Source of the DNA: Clostridiales bacterium
Lineage (GTDB): Bacteria > Bacillota > Clostridia > Oscillospirales > Acutalibacteraceae
Direction: 5' to 3'
NCBI GenBank assembly: GCA_019422525.1
Contig: JAHZDE010000005.1
Location: forward strand, 74,402-138,401
DNA length: 64,000 bases
Shown: positions 24,711-36,759 of the stretch, piece by piece
Layout of the letters: each line of letters begins with the position of its first letter
Numbering within the stretch: the stretch's first letter is position 1
The notes under the pieces: generated by a model
The model's database searches: none
What the model saw: the letters and a program-made list of their open reading frames with translations, nothing else
Told to the model about the DNA's origin: nothing
Position numbers and translations under genes: made by a program

Positions 24711-26104
24711 AATTTTCCTGGAAAGTGTTTATTTCCACCATTACGCTCGTGACCCTTGCCTTTGGAATTGGCGGGACATTGATGATTTCCTTTCTTTTTC
24801 AGCAGTCTCTTGCTCAGGAGCGAAAAATGGCCCTTCAGGAAAATCGGTATCTGTGTTTTACTTTTCAAAATGCAATTCAGTCTTTGGACAGCTACGAGTC
24901 GCTCGATCCAGACAATGTCATTGTTTTAATGGATGATATTTCCGATACCCGGGGAAGTGATTTTTCCATTACCACCGCAGGCGGGAAACTTCGCTTTGAC
25001 CAGAACGGTCAGTTTGCCAGCAAGGTAGAGCCGGGAAAACGTGTTTCACGAATAGTCACGGATTACGATGGTGTTTATTACGTTCAAGTTGTTAGCCATA
25101 CGGTGCTTTCTGATGCCGACTATTACCTGGAAAGCGTCACCAACATTTCTTCCGTTTATGAAATGCGCGACCGGTATATTGCACTGTATCAGTGGATTTT
25201 GTTAACGGTTACCGGTATCAGTTCGTTAGTGCTGCTGGCAATTACCCATTTTCTCACATTGCCTCTAAAACGTTTGACCAATATCACTCAAAAAATCGCT
25301 TCTGGTTCCTTTTCCACTCGTGCTGTTAACAAAGGAAGCGATGAAATTGGAATCTTAACCCGGAATTTCAATATCATGGCCGATGTGGTGGAAGAAAAAA
25401 TTCATGATTTGGAGGAAACTGCTCGGCAACGGGAGGACTTTGTGGCCAGCTTTGCCCATGAACTAAAAACCCCTTTAACCTCTATTATCGGATATGCCGA
25501 TATGCTGCGCTCCTATGACATGGATGCCCAAGAACGTTTCACAGCAGCCAACTATATTTTTTCAGAAGGAAAACGGCTGGAATCCCTCTCCCTGCATTTG
25601 CTGGATTTGATTGTCCTACATAAAACCGAATTCCCTTTGGTTCCCACAGAGTGTGTGATATTCCTGCATGACGTTGAAAATATTCTTCGTCCCCTTTTGA
25701 AAAAATACGGTATGACATTAAAAATCGAAAATGATGAAGGGCACTTTTTATCCGAACCTGCTCTCATAAAAACCCTGCTCTACAACCTGATTGATAATGC
25801 ATGTAAAGCCTCCCCGGAAGGAAACGATATCCTTTTGACTTGTATAAAAATAGACGGTGGATTTCGCTTTTCCGTTCAGGATTGGGGACGTGGAATCCCG
25901 GAAGAAGAGCTTTCTAAAATTACTGAACCATTCTATATGGTGGATAAGTCTCGAGCACGGAAACAAAACGGAGCCGGCCTTGGGCTGGCACTATGTCAGG
26001 AGATTGCGCAAATTCACGGTGGTTCTCTGAAAATTGAAAGCCGTTTGGGCGAAGGTACCTGTGTTTCTTTTGTGGTAAAGGAGGTCCCTGTGGATGAAAA
26101 CTAA
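24707..26104 (+). CDS. Sensor histidine kinase
   Basis: A 465-residue kinase. Membrane segments at about 7-30 and 163-183 enclose an extracytoplasmic sensor of about 130 residues; then HAMP (about 184-236), HisKA with the phospho-acceptor His251 in FAHELKTPLTS, and HATPase_c with N box LIDNACKAS, DWGRGIP, and GAGLGLALCQ. The TTG start follows AAGGAGG by 7 bases. The stimulus is unknown. Confidence 0.94.
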   Translation: MKFSWKVFISTITLVTLAFGIGGTLMISFLFQQSLAQERKMALQENRYLCFTFQNAIQSLDSYESLDPDNVIVLMDDISDTRGSDFSITTAGGKLRFDQNGQFASKVEPGKRVSRIVTDYDGVYYVQVVSHTVLSDADYYLESVTNISSVYEMRDRYIALYQWILLTVTGISSLVLLAITHFLTLPLKRLTNITQKIASGSFSTRAVNKGSDEIGILTRNFNIMADVVEEKIHDLEETARQREDFVASFAHELKTPLTSIIGYADMLRSYDMDAQERFTAANYIFSEGKRLESLSLHLLDLIVLHKTEFPLVPTECVIFLHDVENILRPLLKKYGMTLKIENDEGHFLSEPALIKTLLYNLIDNACKASPEGNDILLTCIKIDGGFRFSVQDWGRGIPEEELSKITEPFYMVDKSRARKQNGAGLGLALCQEIAQIHGGSLKIESRLGEGTCVSFVVKEVPVDEN

Positions 26105-27017
26105 GTTTTTATATATCATCAGCGGATTTTTGGCCATGACCATGTTGTGTGCTATGCTGGTCGCTCCTGAATGGTATTTTCAGCATGATAATTGGCAGGA
26201 AGAATCGGAAAATGTGATTATCGACAGCCAAACCGAAGATGTCAGCATATCGGAAAAATTAAAAATGCTATATTGTACCACTATGACCAATGGTGATTCT
26301 TCTCTCCGGGAAGCCTATCGGTACAGCAAAACCTTTATTCCTTCCGGAAAAGAACTGGCAAGGGAAGATTTGGAAAAAGTAATGGGATGGGAATTTTCAA
26401 AAATCGGCAGTATTTTTCACGGAAATTCTAAAGAACTTGCTTATGATGACTATTTTTTCAATCCATTTGCTTCGGATTCTCCCGAGTTATATATTTCTCA
26501 TATATCTACTTTACTGACCCGCTTTCCTGAAGAATCCATTATAAATGCATCTATGTGTCAAATCGTTTCCCTGGAAGAATCCACCCGCGGATTTGTGGTA
26601 TGGCAAGTAGAATTTCAAACAAAATTAAAAAGCGAAGGTGTTTCTATTCATGGATATGTGGATATGGACGCTGTTTCCGGCCGGTTCCTGTCTTGGAATC
26701 TTCGCTTGACCTTTGACGACTATCCTCCCTATGCTCCCTTTTTCTCAGGGGCAGATATGGATTTGTATTATGAAGATATGATGAAAACCTATTACGATTT
26801 CGCCCAGATCTATTGGAAAATGAATCTTAAGCCGGAAAACACCTCTTATCTTATAGGCAATGGAGAATGGATGTGTTATGATTATACTTCCCACCTCGCA
26901 GCTACTATGACCATGCAGAAAACAGTCTATTTCGACAACAATTTAGGAATGGAACAAACGTCTTATTTTTGGACTTCTAAAGCCTATCCGTTTGAGGATA
27001 AAGAAGATGATGCCTAA
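26094..27017 (+). CDS. Exported protein of unknown function, third gene of the two-component operon
   Basis: A 307-residue protein with a signal-anchor (about 5-25) and an extracytoplasmic domain rich in Tyr, Asp and Glu. AAGGAGG precedes the ATG, which lies 11 bases inside the kinase gene. I do not recognise the family. Tight coupling to the kinase suggests it modulates signal sensing, as exported partners do in other Firmicute systems; this is inference. Confidence 0.8.
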   Translation: MKTKFLYIISGFLAMTMLCAMLVAPEWYFQHDNWQEESENVIIDSQTEDVSISEKLKMLYCTTMTNGDSSLREAYRYSKTFIPSGKELAREDLEKVMGWEFSKIGSIFHGNSKELAYDDYFFNPFASDSPELYISHISTLLTRFPEESIINASMCQIVSLEESTRGFVVWQVEFQTKLKSEGVSIHGYVDMDAVSGRFLSWNLRLTFDDYPPYAPFFSGADMDLYYEDMMKTYYDFAQIYWKMNLKPENTSYLIGNGEWMCYDYTSHLAATMTMQKTVYFDNNLGMEQTSYFWTSKAYPFEDKEDDA

Positions 27018-27036
27018 AAAATATCTTTCCTAAAAA

Positions 27037-27080
27037 AAGCGTTTCCGTCAGCTATTTCAAGGCATGACGGAAGCGCTTTT
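27037..27080. terminator. Bidirectional terminator
   Basis: AAGCGTTTCCGTCA pairs with TGACGGAAGCGCTT, with A tract before and T tract after, so it can serve both the exported-protein gene on the plus strand and the AraC gene on the minus strand. The last bases touch the AraC stop codon. Confidence 0.88.
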
Positions 27081-27952
27081 TATTGGTTATGCTCTTTTTG
27101 ATACGCTGTGGGAGTATAGAGGGTAATCTTTTTAAAAAGAGTTGCAAAATAATTGCTGCTGGAAAACCCCAGCGCCATAGCAACCTGTGTAACGTTTTCC
27201 CCCTGACACAGCAGCTTTTTGGCTTCGCGGATTTTCACCTGATTGATATACTCTCTTGGTGTCATCCCGGTTTCGTTTTTAAACCGCACCTTAAATCGGG
27301 AGAGGGAAAGCCCTGTATATGCTGCCAGTTCCTCAAGCCGAATGACTTCCCGGATGTTTTGTCGGATATAGCTGACTGCGGTGGCAATTTCGTCTGAAAG
27401 AGAAATCATCCCTGCCTTTTCCTGTAAAACGACCCCATAGAAAAAGGCTGCCAACAAGCATTTCCCATATTCTTGCCGGCAGGAATCTTTAGACGCGATA
27501 TTCCAAAAGCTGTCCACAAAATATTGCCGGAGACTTTCTTCACAATACAAAACACGCTGCGTGATTCCCAGAAGTCGATGGCGCAGCAATTCCCCGGCTT
27601 CATGCTCCAGGGAAAGGAAATTTTCCTCTTCCGAAAGGTCCGCCTGCACCCAATAGATTTCAGAGATATTCTGCGGTTCTCCACCACTGCTGTGCTCGGC
27701 TCCCGGCGGACTGATAAATACATTTCCGCCAGACAGCGGATAGGTTTTTCCATCCATGGTATACGTCTGATTTCCCTTTGTCAGTAATACCAGCTCCAGA
27801 CATCCCGGATGGACGTGTGTTTCCAGCGGAAGAAGCGCTCGAGTATTCAGGCTATGCCCCAGTACTTTGATGCCTGGAATCCCGTGCTGCTTTCTGGTGA
27901 GTACCTGACGGTTTTCACTCCACCAGTATTCTTCTATCATTTCCCCCGACAT
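27080..27952 (-). CDS. AraC-family transcriptional regulator with cupin sensor
   Basis: A 290-residue regulator: N-terminal cupin (about 35-120, with HVHPGCLELVLL and SPPGAEHSSGG) and a C-terminal double helix-turn-helix (about 190-288, with LEELAAYTGLSLSRFKVRFK and VAMALGFSSSNYFATLFKK). The cupin suggests a sugar ligand. It is divergent from the URO-D-family gene, which it probably activates. ATG behind AGGG. Confidence 0.92.
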   Translation of the reverse strand: MSGEMIEEYWWSENRQVLTRKQHGIPGIKVLGHSLNTRALLPLETHVHPGCLELVLLTKGNQTYTMDGKTYPLSGGNVFISPPGAEHSSGGEPQNISEIYWVQADLSEEENFLSLEHEAGELLRHRLLGITQRVLYCEESLRQYFVDSFWNIASKDSCRQEYGKCLLAAFFYGVVLQEKAGMISLSDEIATAVSYIRQNIREVIRLEELAAYTGLSLSRFKVRFKNETGMTPREYINQVKIREAKKLLCQGENVTQVAMALGFSSSNYFATLFKKITLYTPTAYQKEHNQ

Positions 27953-27978
27953 AAAGTCCCTCCCGAATGTTCAATTTT

Positions 27979-28026
27979 GTATCGGATACTTTTTTGAATG
28001 CAATACGATTTTGAATGCAGTATACT
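27979..28026 (+). promoter_or_regulatory. AraC-type direct repeats and -10 box of the URO-D gene
   Basis: A palindrome GTATCGGATAC (27979-27989) is followed by two copies of TTGAATGCARTA at 27994 and 28011 (17-base period), then TATACT at 28021-28026. The second repeat overlaps where the -35 box should be, and no good -35 is present, as expected of a promoter activated by an AraC protein. Confidence 0.55.
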
Positions 28027-28106
28027 ATAACCAGACGAAAATGTCACGCGATATTCGAAAAAAATTGGAAAGTATTATTGATTTTTGATCGAAAGGATGG
28101 ATTTGT

Positions 28107-29120
28107 ATGACTTCCCGCGAACTGGTACACGCAACTCTGGAATTCCGCAACACCGATGGACGGGTTCCTCGCGATTTATGGACGCTCCCCTGGGCCCAAC
28201 AGAACTTTCCTGTGGAGCTGGAAAAAATTATAACAGACTTCCCTTCCGACTTTGGCGGTCCGGTTGTTACTCTATCGGAAGTATCTCCTGTAGAATCCGG
28301 AGACCCCTATGCAATCGGCCAGTATACTGACCCTTGGGGGTGCCAGTTTACTAACATTCACGGAGGAATTATCGGGGAAGTGAAAAATCCCATTGTTACC
28401 GATGATGATTGGGAGGATGCCGATAAAGTACACATTCCCGAAGAATGGCTCTCCTTTGACGTGGACGCTGTTAATGAATCCTGCAAAAACAGTGACAAGT
28501 TTATGGGTTGCGGCGCCTGCCCCCGCCCATTTGAGCAGCTGCAGTTTATCCGCGGTACTGCGAACCTCTATATGGACTTGATGGACCCGCCTCGCAAAAT
28601 GTTGGAATTCATGGAAAAAATGCACGATTTCTACTGCCGCCAGTTGACCAAATGGGCACAGACCGATGTGGACTGCCTGAATATGATGGACGACTGGGGT
28701 TCCCAGCAAAATCTGCTTATCAGCCCTGCCCTTTGGGAAGAGTATTTTATGCCCATGTACCGTGATTATATCAATATTGCCCACAAGTATGGCAAAAAGA
28801 TTTTCATGCACTCTGACGGCCATATTCTTGCTATTATTCCCAAGCTGATTGATTTGGGACTGGATGCCATCAACTCGCAAATCTTTTGTATGGGCGTTGA
28901 GAACCTGGCGCAATTCAAAGGGAAGATTACCTTCTGGGGCGAAATTGACCGGCAGCATCTGATCCCCCACGGCTCTCAGGATGACATTGACCACGCTGTA
29001 GAAAGCGTATATAACACCCTGTGGCAGAATGGCGGCTGTATTGCCCAATGTGAATTCGGCCCGGGCGCCAACCCCGACAATGTGTACCGTATTTATCAGC
29101 ACTGGGCACAGCTTCGCTGA
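28107..29120 (+). CDS. Uroporphyrinogen decarboxylase (URO-D) family protein
   Basis: A 337-residue TIM-barrel protein of the URO-D superfamily. Seen: TSRELVHATLEF at the start, DPWGCQF, LMDPPRKMLEFMEK, DDWGSQQNLLISPALWEEYF and MHSDGHILAIIPKLIDLG. The MtaA/CmuA methyltransferase-like subgroup and uncharacterised catabolic members share these features, and no heme genes are nearby, so true heme synthesis is unlikely. The divergent cupin-AraC regulator suggests induction by a small carbon compound. AAAGGA lies about 6 bases ahead of the start. Confidence 0.82.
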   Translation: MTSRELVHATLEFRNTDGRVPRDLWTLPWAQQNFPVELEKIITDFPSDFGGPVVTLSEVSPVESGDPYAIGQYTDPWGCQFTNIHGGIIGEVKNPIVTDDDWEDADKVHIPEEWLSFDVDAVNESCKNSDKFMGCGACPRPFEQLQFIRGTANLYMDLMDPPRKMLEFMEKMHDFYCRQLTKWAQTDVDCLNMMDDWGSQQNLLISPALWEEYFMPMYRDYINIAHKYGKKIFMHSDGHILAIIPKLIDLGLDAINSQIFCMGVENLAQFKGKITFWGEIDRQHLIPHGSQDDIDHAVESVYNTLWQNGGCIAQCEFGPGANPDNVYRIYQHWAQLR

Positions 29121-29138
29121 TACATTTTTTGACATAAC

Positions 29139-29184
29139 AACACCCCCTGATATAGGACTTCGTTTTTCCATATCAGGGGGTGTT
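29139..29184 (+). terminator. Rho-independent terminator of the URO-D gene
   Basis: A 15-base-pair perfect stem, AACACCCCCTGATAT with its complement, followed by TTTT, 18 bases past the stop codon. The remaining stretch up to 29378 holds no gene that I can support. Confidence 0.9.
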
Positions 29185-29378
29185 TTCATGAAGAGTTGCC
29201 TTCTTCTGCCGGTAGCTACGTGTATATTTCCGGTATTTCATTTGATGTGGAATTCATGTAAATGTAACATAGAATCGTTATCTCAACCGAATGATAATGT
29301 TATAGCATGCATCTGACTTTTATATATTCTTAAAATCAGGAACATATACCGGTTTGTATTTTTCAGCTGATAAACAAA

Positions 29379-29412
29379 GAAAGCGGCACAGCTTTTGGCT
29401 GTACCGCTTTCT
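29379..29412 (-). terminator. Rho-independent terminator of carB
   Basis: AGAAAGCGGTACAGC and GCTGTGCCGCTTTCT pair (one mismatch) around a short loop, with TTTG on the minus strand after it; about 18 bases past the carB stop. Confidence 0.85.
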
Positions 29413-29429
29413 ACAAAGCAGATTATATC

Positions 29430-32651
<3,222 letters not shown>

Positions 32652-32717
32652 AATCCACACCATGCCTTTCCGGTATTTTTATAGACCTTTCCTACAGGTA
32701 AAAAAATATCGCCCTAT

Positions 32718-32746
32718 ATTGTAACACATTTTTTTCGATTCAACAA
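32718..32746 (-). promoter_or_regulatory. Probable sigma-A promoter of carB
   Basis: TTGTTG (32741-32746), a 17-base spacer and TACAAT (32718-32723) on the minus strand. A second TATAAT with a weaker -35 lies about 60 bases further upstream. No PyrR-type attenuator was recognised in the short leader. Confidence 0.6.
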
Positions 32747-32882
32747 TTCTTTCGAAAAAAAAACTGAGCTTTCAGAGGCATATTATAGGAACCAATAGAA
32801 TTCAGTCGATTTCCGCCGCGGTTTTTGAGGGAATTTTCCAAAAAATCGTCCCTATTTCCGTCATAATTACGGTCATATATAT

Positions 32883-33539
32883 TTACATTTCGTCAAGTTT
32901 TCTTTTAATTTCCCGTCCACTGTCAAAATACCAATCTGCCAGCTTTTGAATTTCTTCCTGTTCATTCAAAGCACTATCGTCATATACAGCGGCTATCTGG
33001 AAGCCTGCCTGGGCAGCCGTTTTCATGGCATACAGGGAGTCCTCAAACACCACCGTCTCAGAAGGAGCCGTTCCCATGCGGCGGCAGCCCTCCAGAAAGA
33101 TTTTGGGGGAATCCTTTCCAGCGCCCACTTCTGAACAGGTAAGAAACTGGTCAAAATACGATAGCAAACCCGTGCGCTCCAAAGCCGGTTCAATCAAGCA
33201 TCGGTCGCTGGCCGTTGCAACAGCCATTTTGATTCCTTTTTGGTGTAGCCACCGTAAAAGTTCCCTCATACCGTCTTTGGCAGGAACCTGCGTGCGGTAT
33301 TTTTCCGCCACCATTCCGTTGATTTCATCAATAATCTGTTCGGGCGCATCTTCAATCCCATATTCTTCCCGGCAATACCGGGCAATTTGGCTCATACTCA
33401 TGGTCCGCACCCGCTCCTGCATATCCGGTTTGGCTGTACAGCCTTTTCTTTCCAAATATTCTTCTCCCACATGATCCCACAGGTGCATGGAATCCAGAAG
33501 AGTACCGTCCACATCGAAAATTGCCCCGGAAAAGTGCAA
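32883..33539 (-). CDS. HAD-superfamily phosphatase (beta-phosphoglucomutase-like)
   Basis: A 218-residue HAD subfamily I protein: motif I FDVDGTLLDSM, motif II VATASDR, Lys in GAGKDSPKIF, and motif IV VFEDSLYAMKTA. Likely a sugar-phosphate phosphatase; the substrate is not determinable. TTG start behind AAAGGGGAG. Confidence 0.88.
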   Translation of the reverse strand: MHFSGAIFDVDGTLLDSMHLWDHVGEEYLERKGCTAKPDMQERVRTMSMSQIARYCREEYGIEDAPEQIIDEINGMVAEKYRTQVPAKDGMRELLRWLHQKGIKMAVATASDRCLIEPALERTGLLSYFDQFLTCSEVGAGKDSPKIFLEGCRRMGTAPSETVVFEDSLYAMKTAAQAGFQIAAVYDDSALNEQEEIQKLADWYFDSGREIKRKLDEM

Positions 33540-33561
33540 TGATAGCTCCCCTTTCTACAAA

Positions 33562-33592
33562 AACGGCGGAGCCTTTTCAGGCATCCGCCGTT
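33562..33592 (-). terminator. Rho-independent terminator after the cupin gene
   Basis: AACGGCGGA pairs with TCCGCCGTT; on the minus strand it is followed by TTTTTG. It ends the isomerase-cupin transcript ahead of the HAD gene. Confidence 0.82.
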
Positions 33593-33696
33593 AGTTGATG
33601 ATGATAAACTACATTTTAAATCATAAATAATTCGCGTGCAAATAATACCACTTTCTATACCGTATTCTCAGTCAGAAAATAGCTGCAGCAATCCGT

Positions 33697-34038
33697 TTAT
33701 CCGTTAATGATTAACGCCATAAACACCAGTTCATCTTCTCCAATATTTTTCAGTCCATGAGAGTTGCCGCTGTCGCAGAAAGTAATATCCCCCGGCTTTA
33801 CTTCATACTCTTTGCCATTGTCCGTATATAAGCCGGTTCCTTTTAAAATATAATAGGTCTCTGATTCCCCATTATGAGCATGTACCCCAATTGAGGCGCC
33901 AGGTCCAATGGTCACTTGTGCATACAAACGGCATTTTCCGTTAAGCTCCCGCTCGTTGAGAATATGCCGGATGGTGACTTTGCCCAAACCTCCGGCCATA
34001 AATTCATTTACTTCAATCTTTCGATACTGTCCTTCCAT
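33697..34038 (-). CDS. Single-domain cupin protein
   Basis: A 113-residue cupin with motif 1 GVHAHNGESETYYILKG and motif 2 GDITFCDSGNSHGLKN; the two His and the Glu of motif 1 and the His of motif 2 can bind a metal. Located 12 bases after the TIM-barrel isomerase, so probably acts in the same sugar pathway. AAGGAGG before ATG. Confidence 0.9.
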   Translation of the reverse strand: MEGQYRKIEVNEFMAGGLGKVTIRHILNERELNGKCRLYAQVTIGPGASIGVHAHNGESETYYILKGTGLYTDNGKEYEVKPGDITFCDSGNSHGLKNIGEDELVFMALIING

Positions 34039-34050
34039 GAAAGCTCCTCC

Positions 34051-34935
34051 TTATTTGCTCCAGGGATTGGGGGTAAAATCGCCGCCGCGGCACCATTTGA
34101 GATATTGCAGTGCATGAAGCTGCGCCGTCATTTCCCATTCGCCCTGGTATACCGGATCGTGATACCCCTCTACACAGATGTCGCTCTCATAACCACCCTG
34201 ATGCAGAATGGAGAAAATATCACGCCAGTTGGTATCGCCAAAACCAGGTGTGCGCTGAGGAGCAAAATCATGTGCGCCGAACACACCCAAACGGCGTACT
34301 GCTTCCATATCCACCGTAGCGTCTTTTCCGTGCATATGGATGATTTTCCACACCCACTGGCGAAGCTGGGCAACCGGATCGATCAGCTGAATAATCTGAT
34401 GGCCGGGCTCCCACTCAAGGCCAAAGTTGTCGGCGGGAACTTCGTTGAACATCATTTCCCATGCCTTGGGGTTAAAGCCGATATTACAGGTGCAGTGCTG
34501 CCAGTTGCCGCCCATGGGACAGTTTTCAATGGCCACCTTCAGGCCCTTATCCGCTGCCCGCTCGGTAATATCTGTAAACACCTCTTTAAACTTGGGCATA
34601 GCTTCCTCAACGGACCTGCCTTCATAAGCACCGGCAAAGGTACTCACAATTGGTGCGCCGAACAGTGGCGCCATATCCACCACATGGCGCAGGGTTTCCC
34701 AATGCTCCGGGTTTTCGATAGCGTTGCAGTAATAGCCCAGTGCAGCTACCCGAACGCCTGTGCCGTCCAGCATATTTTTCACCTTATCGGCCAGCTTTTT
34801 TAAGTCCGTTCCTTCCAGCGACATATGGAAATTGATGGCCACGCACTCAAACCCGGCGTTTACCATATGAGGAATCCATTTTTCCGCAGCGGTACCGGGA
34901 ATACAGGTGCCGATTTCAATTTGCTTCATTTTCAT
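34051..34935 (-). CDS. Sugar phosphate isomerase/epimerase (AP endonuclease 2-type TIM barrel)
   Basis: A 294-residue TIM barrel of the xylose isomerase-like superfamily. Metal and substrate residues are visible in AIENCPMGGN, LEWEPGHQIIQL, IHMHGKDA and DICVEGYHDP. Such proteins epimerise or dehydrate sugars or inositols. Start ATG at 34935 is 7 bases behind GGAGG. Forms a two-gene unit with the cupin. Confidence 0.87.
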   Translation of the reverse strand: MKMKQIEIGTCIPGTAAEKWIPHMVNAGFECVAINFHMSLEGTDLKKLADKVKNMLDGTGVRVAALGYYCNAIENPEHWETLRHVVDMAPLFGAPIVSTFAGAYEGRSVEEAMPKFKEVFTDITERAADKGLKVAIENCPMGGNWQHCTCNIGFNPKAWEMMFNEVPADNFGLEWEPGHQIIQLIDPVAQLRQWVWKIIHMHGKDATVDMEAVRRLGVFGAHDFAPQRTPGFGDTNWRDIFSILHQGGYESDICVEGYHDPVYQGEWEMTAQLHALQYLKWCRGGDFTPNPWSK

Positions 34936-35086
34936 CAGAAAACCTCCCCGCAAATATAAAAAAGTAAAACTCCTGCTTCATAAAAAAGCAGGGCGAAACC
35001 TCCCATAAAAAAGAAAGCTTCCGCCCTTATCGTACACCGCCGCCCGATTTCTGTCAACCGTTTCCCCTTGCAAACATCCGCCGGCT

Positions 35087-36712
35087 TTAGGACAAAAATC
35101 CCTGGGCTTCTATCTGGTCGGCTATGCTTTTAAACACCTGGCCACATTCCCGACTGCTGCCAATACCGTCAGCCCGAAGTACCGTTACCGTATATTTGGG
35201 GGATTCTACCGGGAAAAAGCCCGTATACCAAAGCTGCACAATTTCCCCTTCATCAGTCATTCTCCCAGTTTGTGCTGTACCCGTTTTGGCCGCGGCCGTT
35301 ATCTTTTCCGGTTTGCCGGAAGCAGCGGTGCCTTCTTCCACAGCGGTTTCCATATAGCTTTTGATTTGGGCCGTGGTTTTCCAGGACATTACCTGTGTTT
35401 TTTCACCACTTGCTTGGCGGTACTGATATTCCTCTGTGGACAAATCCATGATTCCTTTTACCAGCGAAGGCGTGCGGTAATAACCGCCAGCAGCAATCGC
35501 GCTGGTCATGGCCGCCACCTGTACCGGTGTTGCGGTAAGTTCCCCCTGTCCAAACGAAAAATTGGCAAGGGCCTTTTGGTTGGATAGGGAATCCAGAGAT
35601 GGCAGCACGCCGGCATCGCTTGTAAAACCGTCGGCAAACGAAAAGGACTCCCCGAACCCCAGACTCTTCGCCATATCTAAAAACTCCTTTGGCTCCACCT
35701 GCTGCATCAGGCTGACGAAATAGCCGTTGCAGGATTTGGAAATGGCTTCTTCCATGGTGACCATTCCATGGGCTGTTCCATCGAAGCACTTAAACTTCTG
35801 ACCATCTACCGAAATGCTTCCGGTACAGTAATAGCCATACTCCGGCGTAATTCCCGATTCCAGCGCCGCAGCTGATGAAACCAGCTTAAAAACAGAGCCT
35901 ACGCTATAGGCTGACAGCGCCTTGTTGACAAGCGGAGAACCTTCTGCCTCCAACTGACTGCCAACGTTGTCTGGCGTTAAAACCGGAAAACTGGCAAGGG
36001 CTTTGATTTCCCCAGTCTCTACCTCCTGCACGACGACAGCACCGTTATCAATGATATTTTGGGCCGCTTCTTCTGCAATCATCTGAATCCTTCTGTCGAT
36101 GGTGAGCACCACGCCGGTTTCACTTTCCTGCCGGGTATCCGTTATCTCCCGGTCGCTGCTGTCCATCACACGGTTTACGGCATCTACCGAATAGGTAACC
36201 TGCAAAAGGCCATCCTGCTGCAAAACCGAATCAAACACCTTTTCCAGTCCTGCTGCGCCATTCCCTCTTCCGTCCAGATATCCAATCAGATTGGAAGCCG
36301 GCTGCTGCTCTGCGTAACGGTCGGTTACAGAAAACACATCCACTCCCAAAGAGGAGCCGGTTCCTGCCGGTACCTTCGCCAAAAATGGGGTTCCGCCGGA
36401 AAGGGCATTGCCAATGGTTGTCCGGTATTCCCCTGAAGTCAGGGTGTTCATTCGGGCCGCCGCTTCAATGGTCGGAGCTACTGCCGCCACGGTCTCGTCG
36501 TTTCGTCCAGTGAGCTTTTGCCCGGTACAGTCGTAAAAATCGCCCCGGGAGCGGGATACCGTCAGCTGATAGGAACTTTGCCGAGCCGCTGCTTCTGCCA
36601 ACTCGTCCCCATGGAAGGCGGCGGAGAATACGCCCAGAATACAAAACAAAAAACCCGCTGTCATCAGCCCGACAAAAATAATGAGCCTTTTTTCCTTTAT
36701 CAAATCCGACAC
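35087..36712 (-). CDS. Penicillin-binding protein, monofunctional transpeptidase
   Basis: About 541 residues: N-terminal membrane anchor (about 10-30), dimerisation-like region and transpeptidase domain with catalytic SVFK (in AYSVGSVFKLVS), SCN (in SKSCNGYF) and KTG (AAKTGTAQTG). Cross-links peptidoglycan outside the membrane. It is smaller than PBP2x/SpoVD proteins and has no PASTA domains; the class resembles PbpA-type enzymes. The start is uncertain: GTG at 36712 or a TTG three codons later. Confidence 0.9.
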   Translation of the reverse strand: MSDLIKEKRLIIFVGLMTAGFLFCILGVFSAAFHGDELAEAAARQSSYQLTVSRSRGDFYDCTGQKLTGRNDETVAAVAPTIEAAARMNTLTSGEYRTTIGNALSGGTPFLAKVPAGTGSSLGVDVFSVTDRYAEQQPASNLIGYLDGRGNGAAGLEKVFDSVLQQDGLLQVTYSVDAVNRVMDSSDREITDTRQESETGVVLTIDRRIQMIAEEAAQNIIDNGAVVVQEVETGEIKALASFPVLTPDNVGSQLEAEGSPLVNKALSAYSVGSVFKLVSSAAALESGITPEYGYYCTGSISVDGQKFKCFDGTAHGMVTMEEAISKSCNGYFVSLMQQVEPKEFLDMAKSLGFGESFSFADGFTSDAGVLPSLDSLSNQKALANFSFGQGELTATPVQVAAMTSAIAAGGYYRTPSLVKGIMDLSTEEYQYRQASGEKTQVMSWKTTAQIKSYMETAVEEGTAASGKPEKITAAAKTGTAQTGRMTDEGEIVQLWYTGFFPVESPKYTVTVLRADGIGSSRECGQVFKSIADQIEAQGFLS

Positions 36713-36759
36713 ACACCTTTCCCATACAGTTAGAAAAAGTATCTCCCGGATTTGAAAAA

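Noticed and set aside
28107..29120. Heme-pathway HemE
   Set aside because: The protein belongs to the URO-D superfamily, but no heme genes are nearby and the AraC context suggests catabolism; HemE is not assigned.
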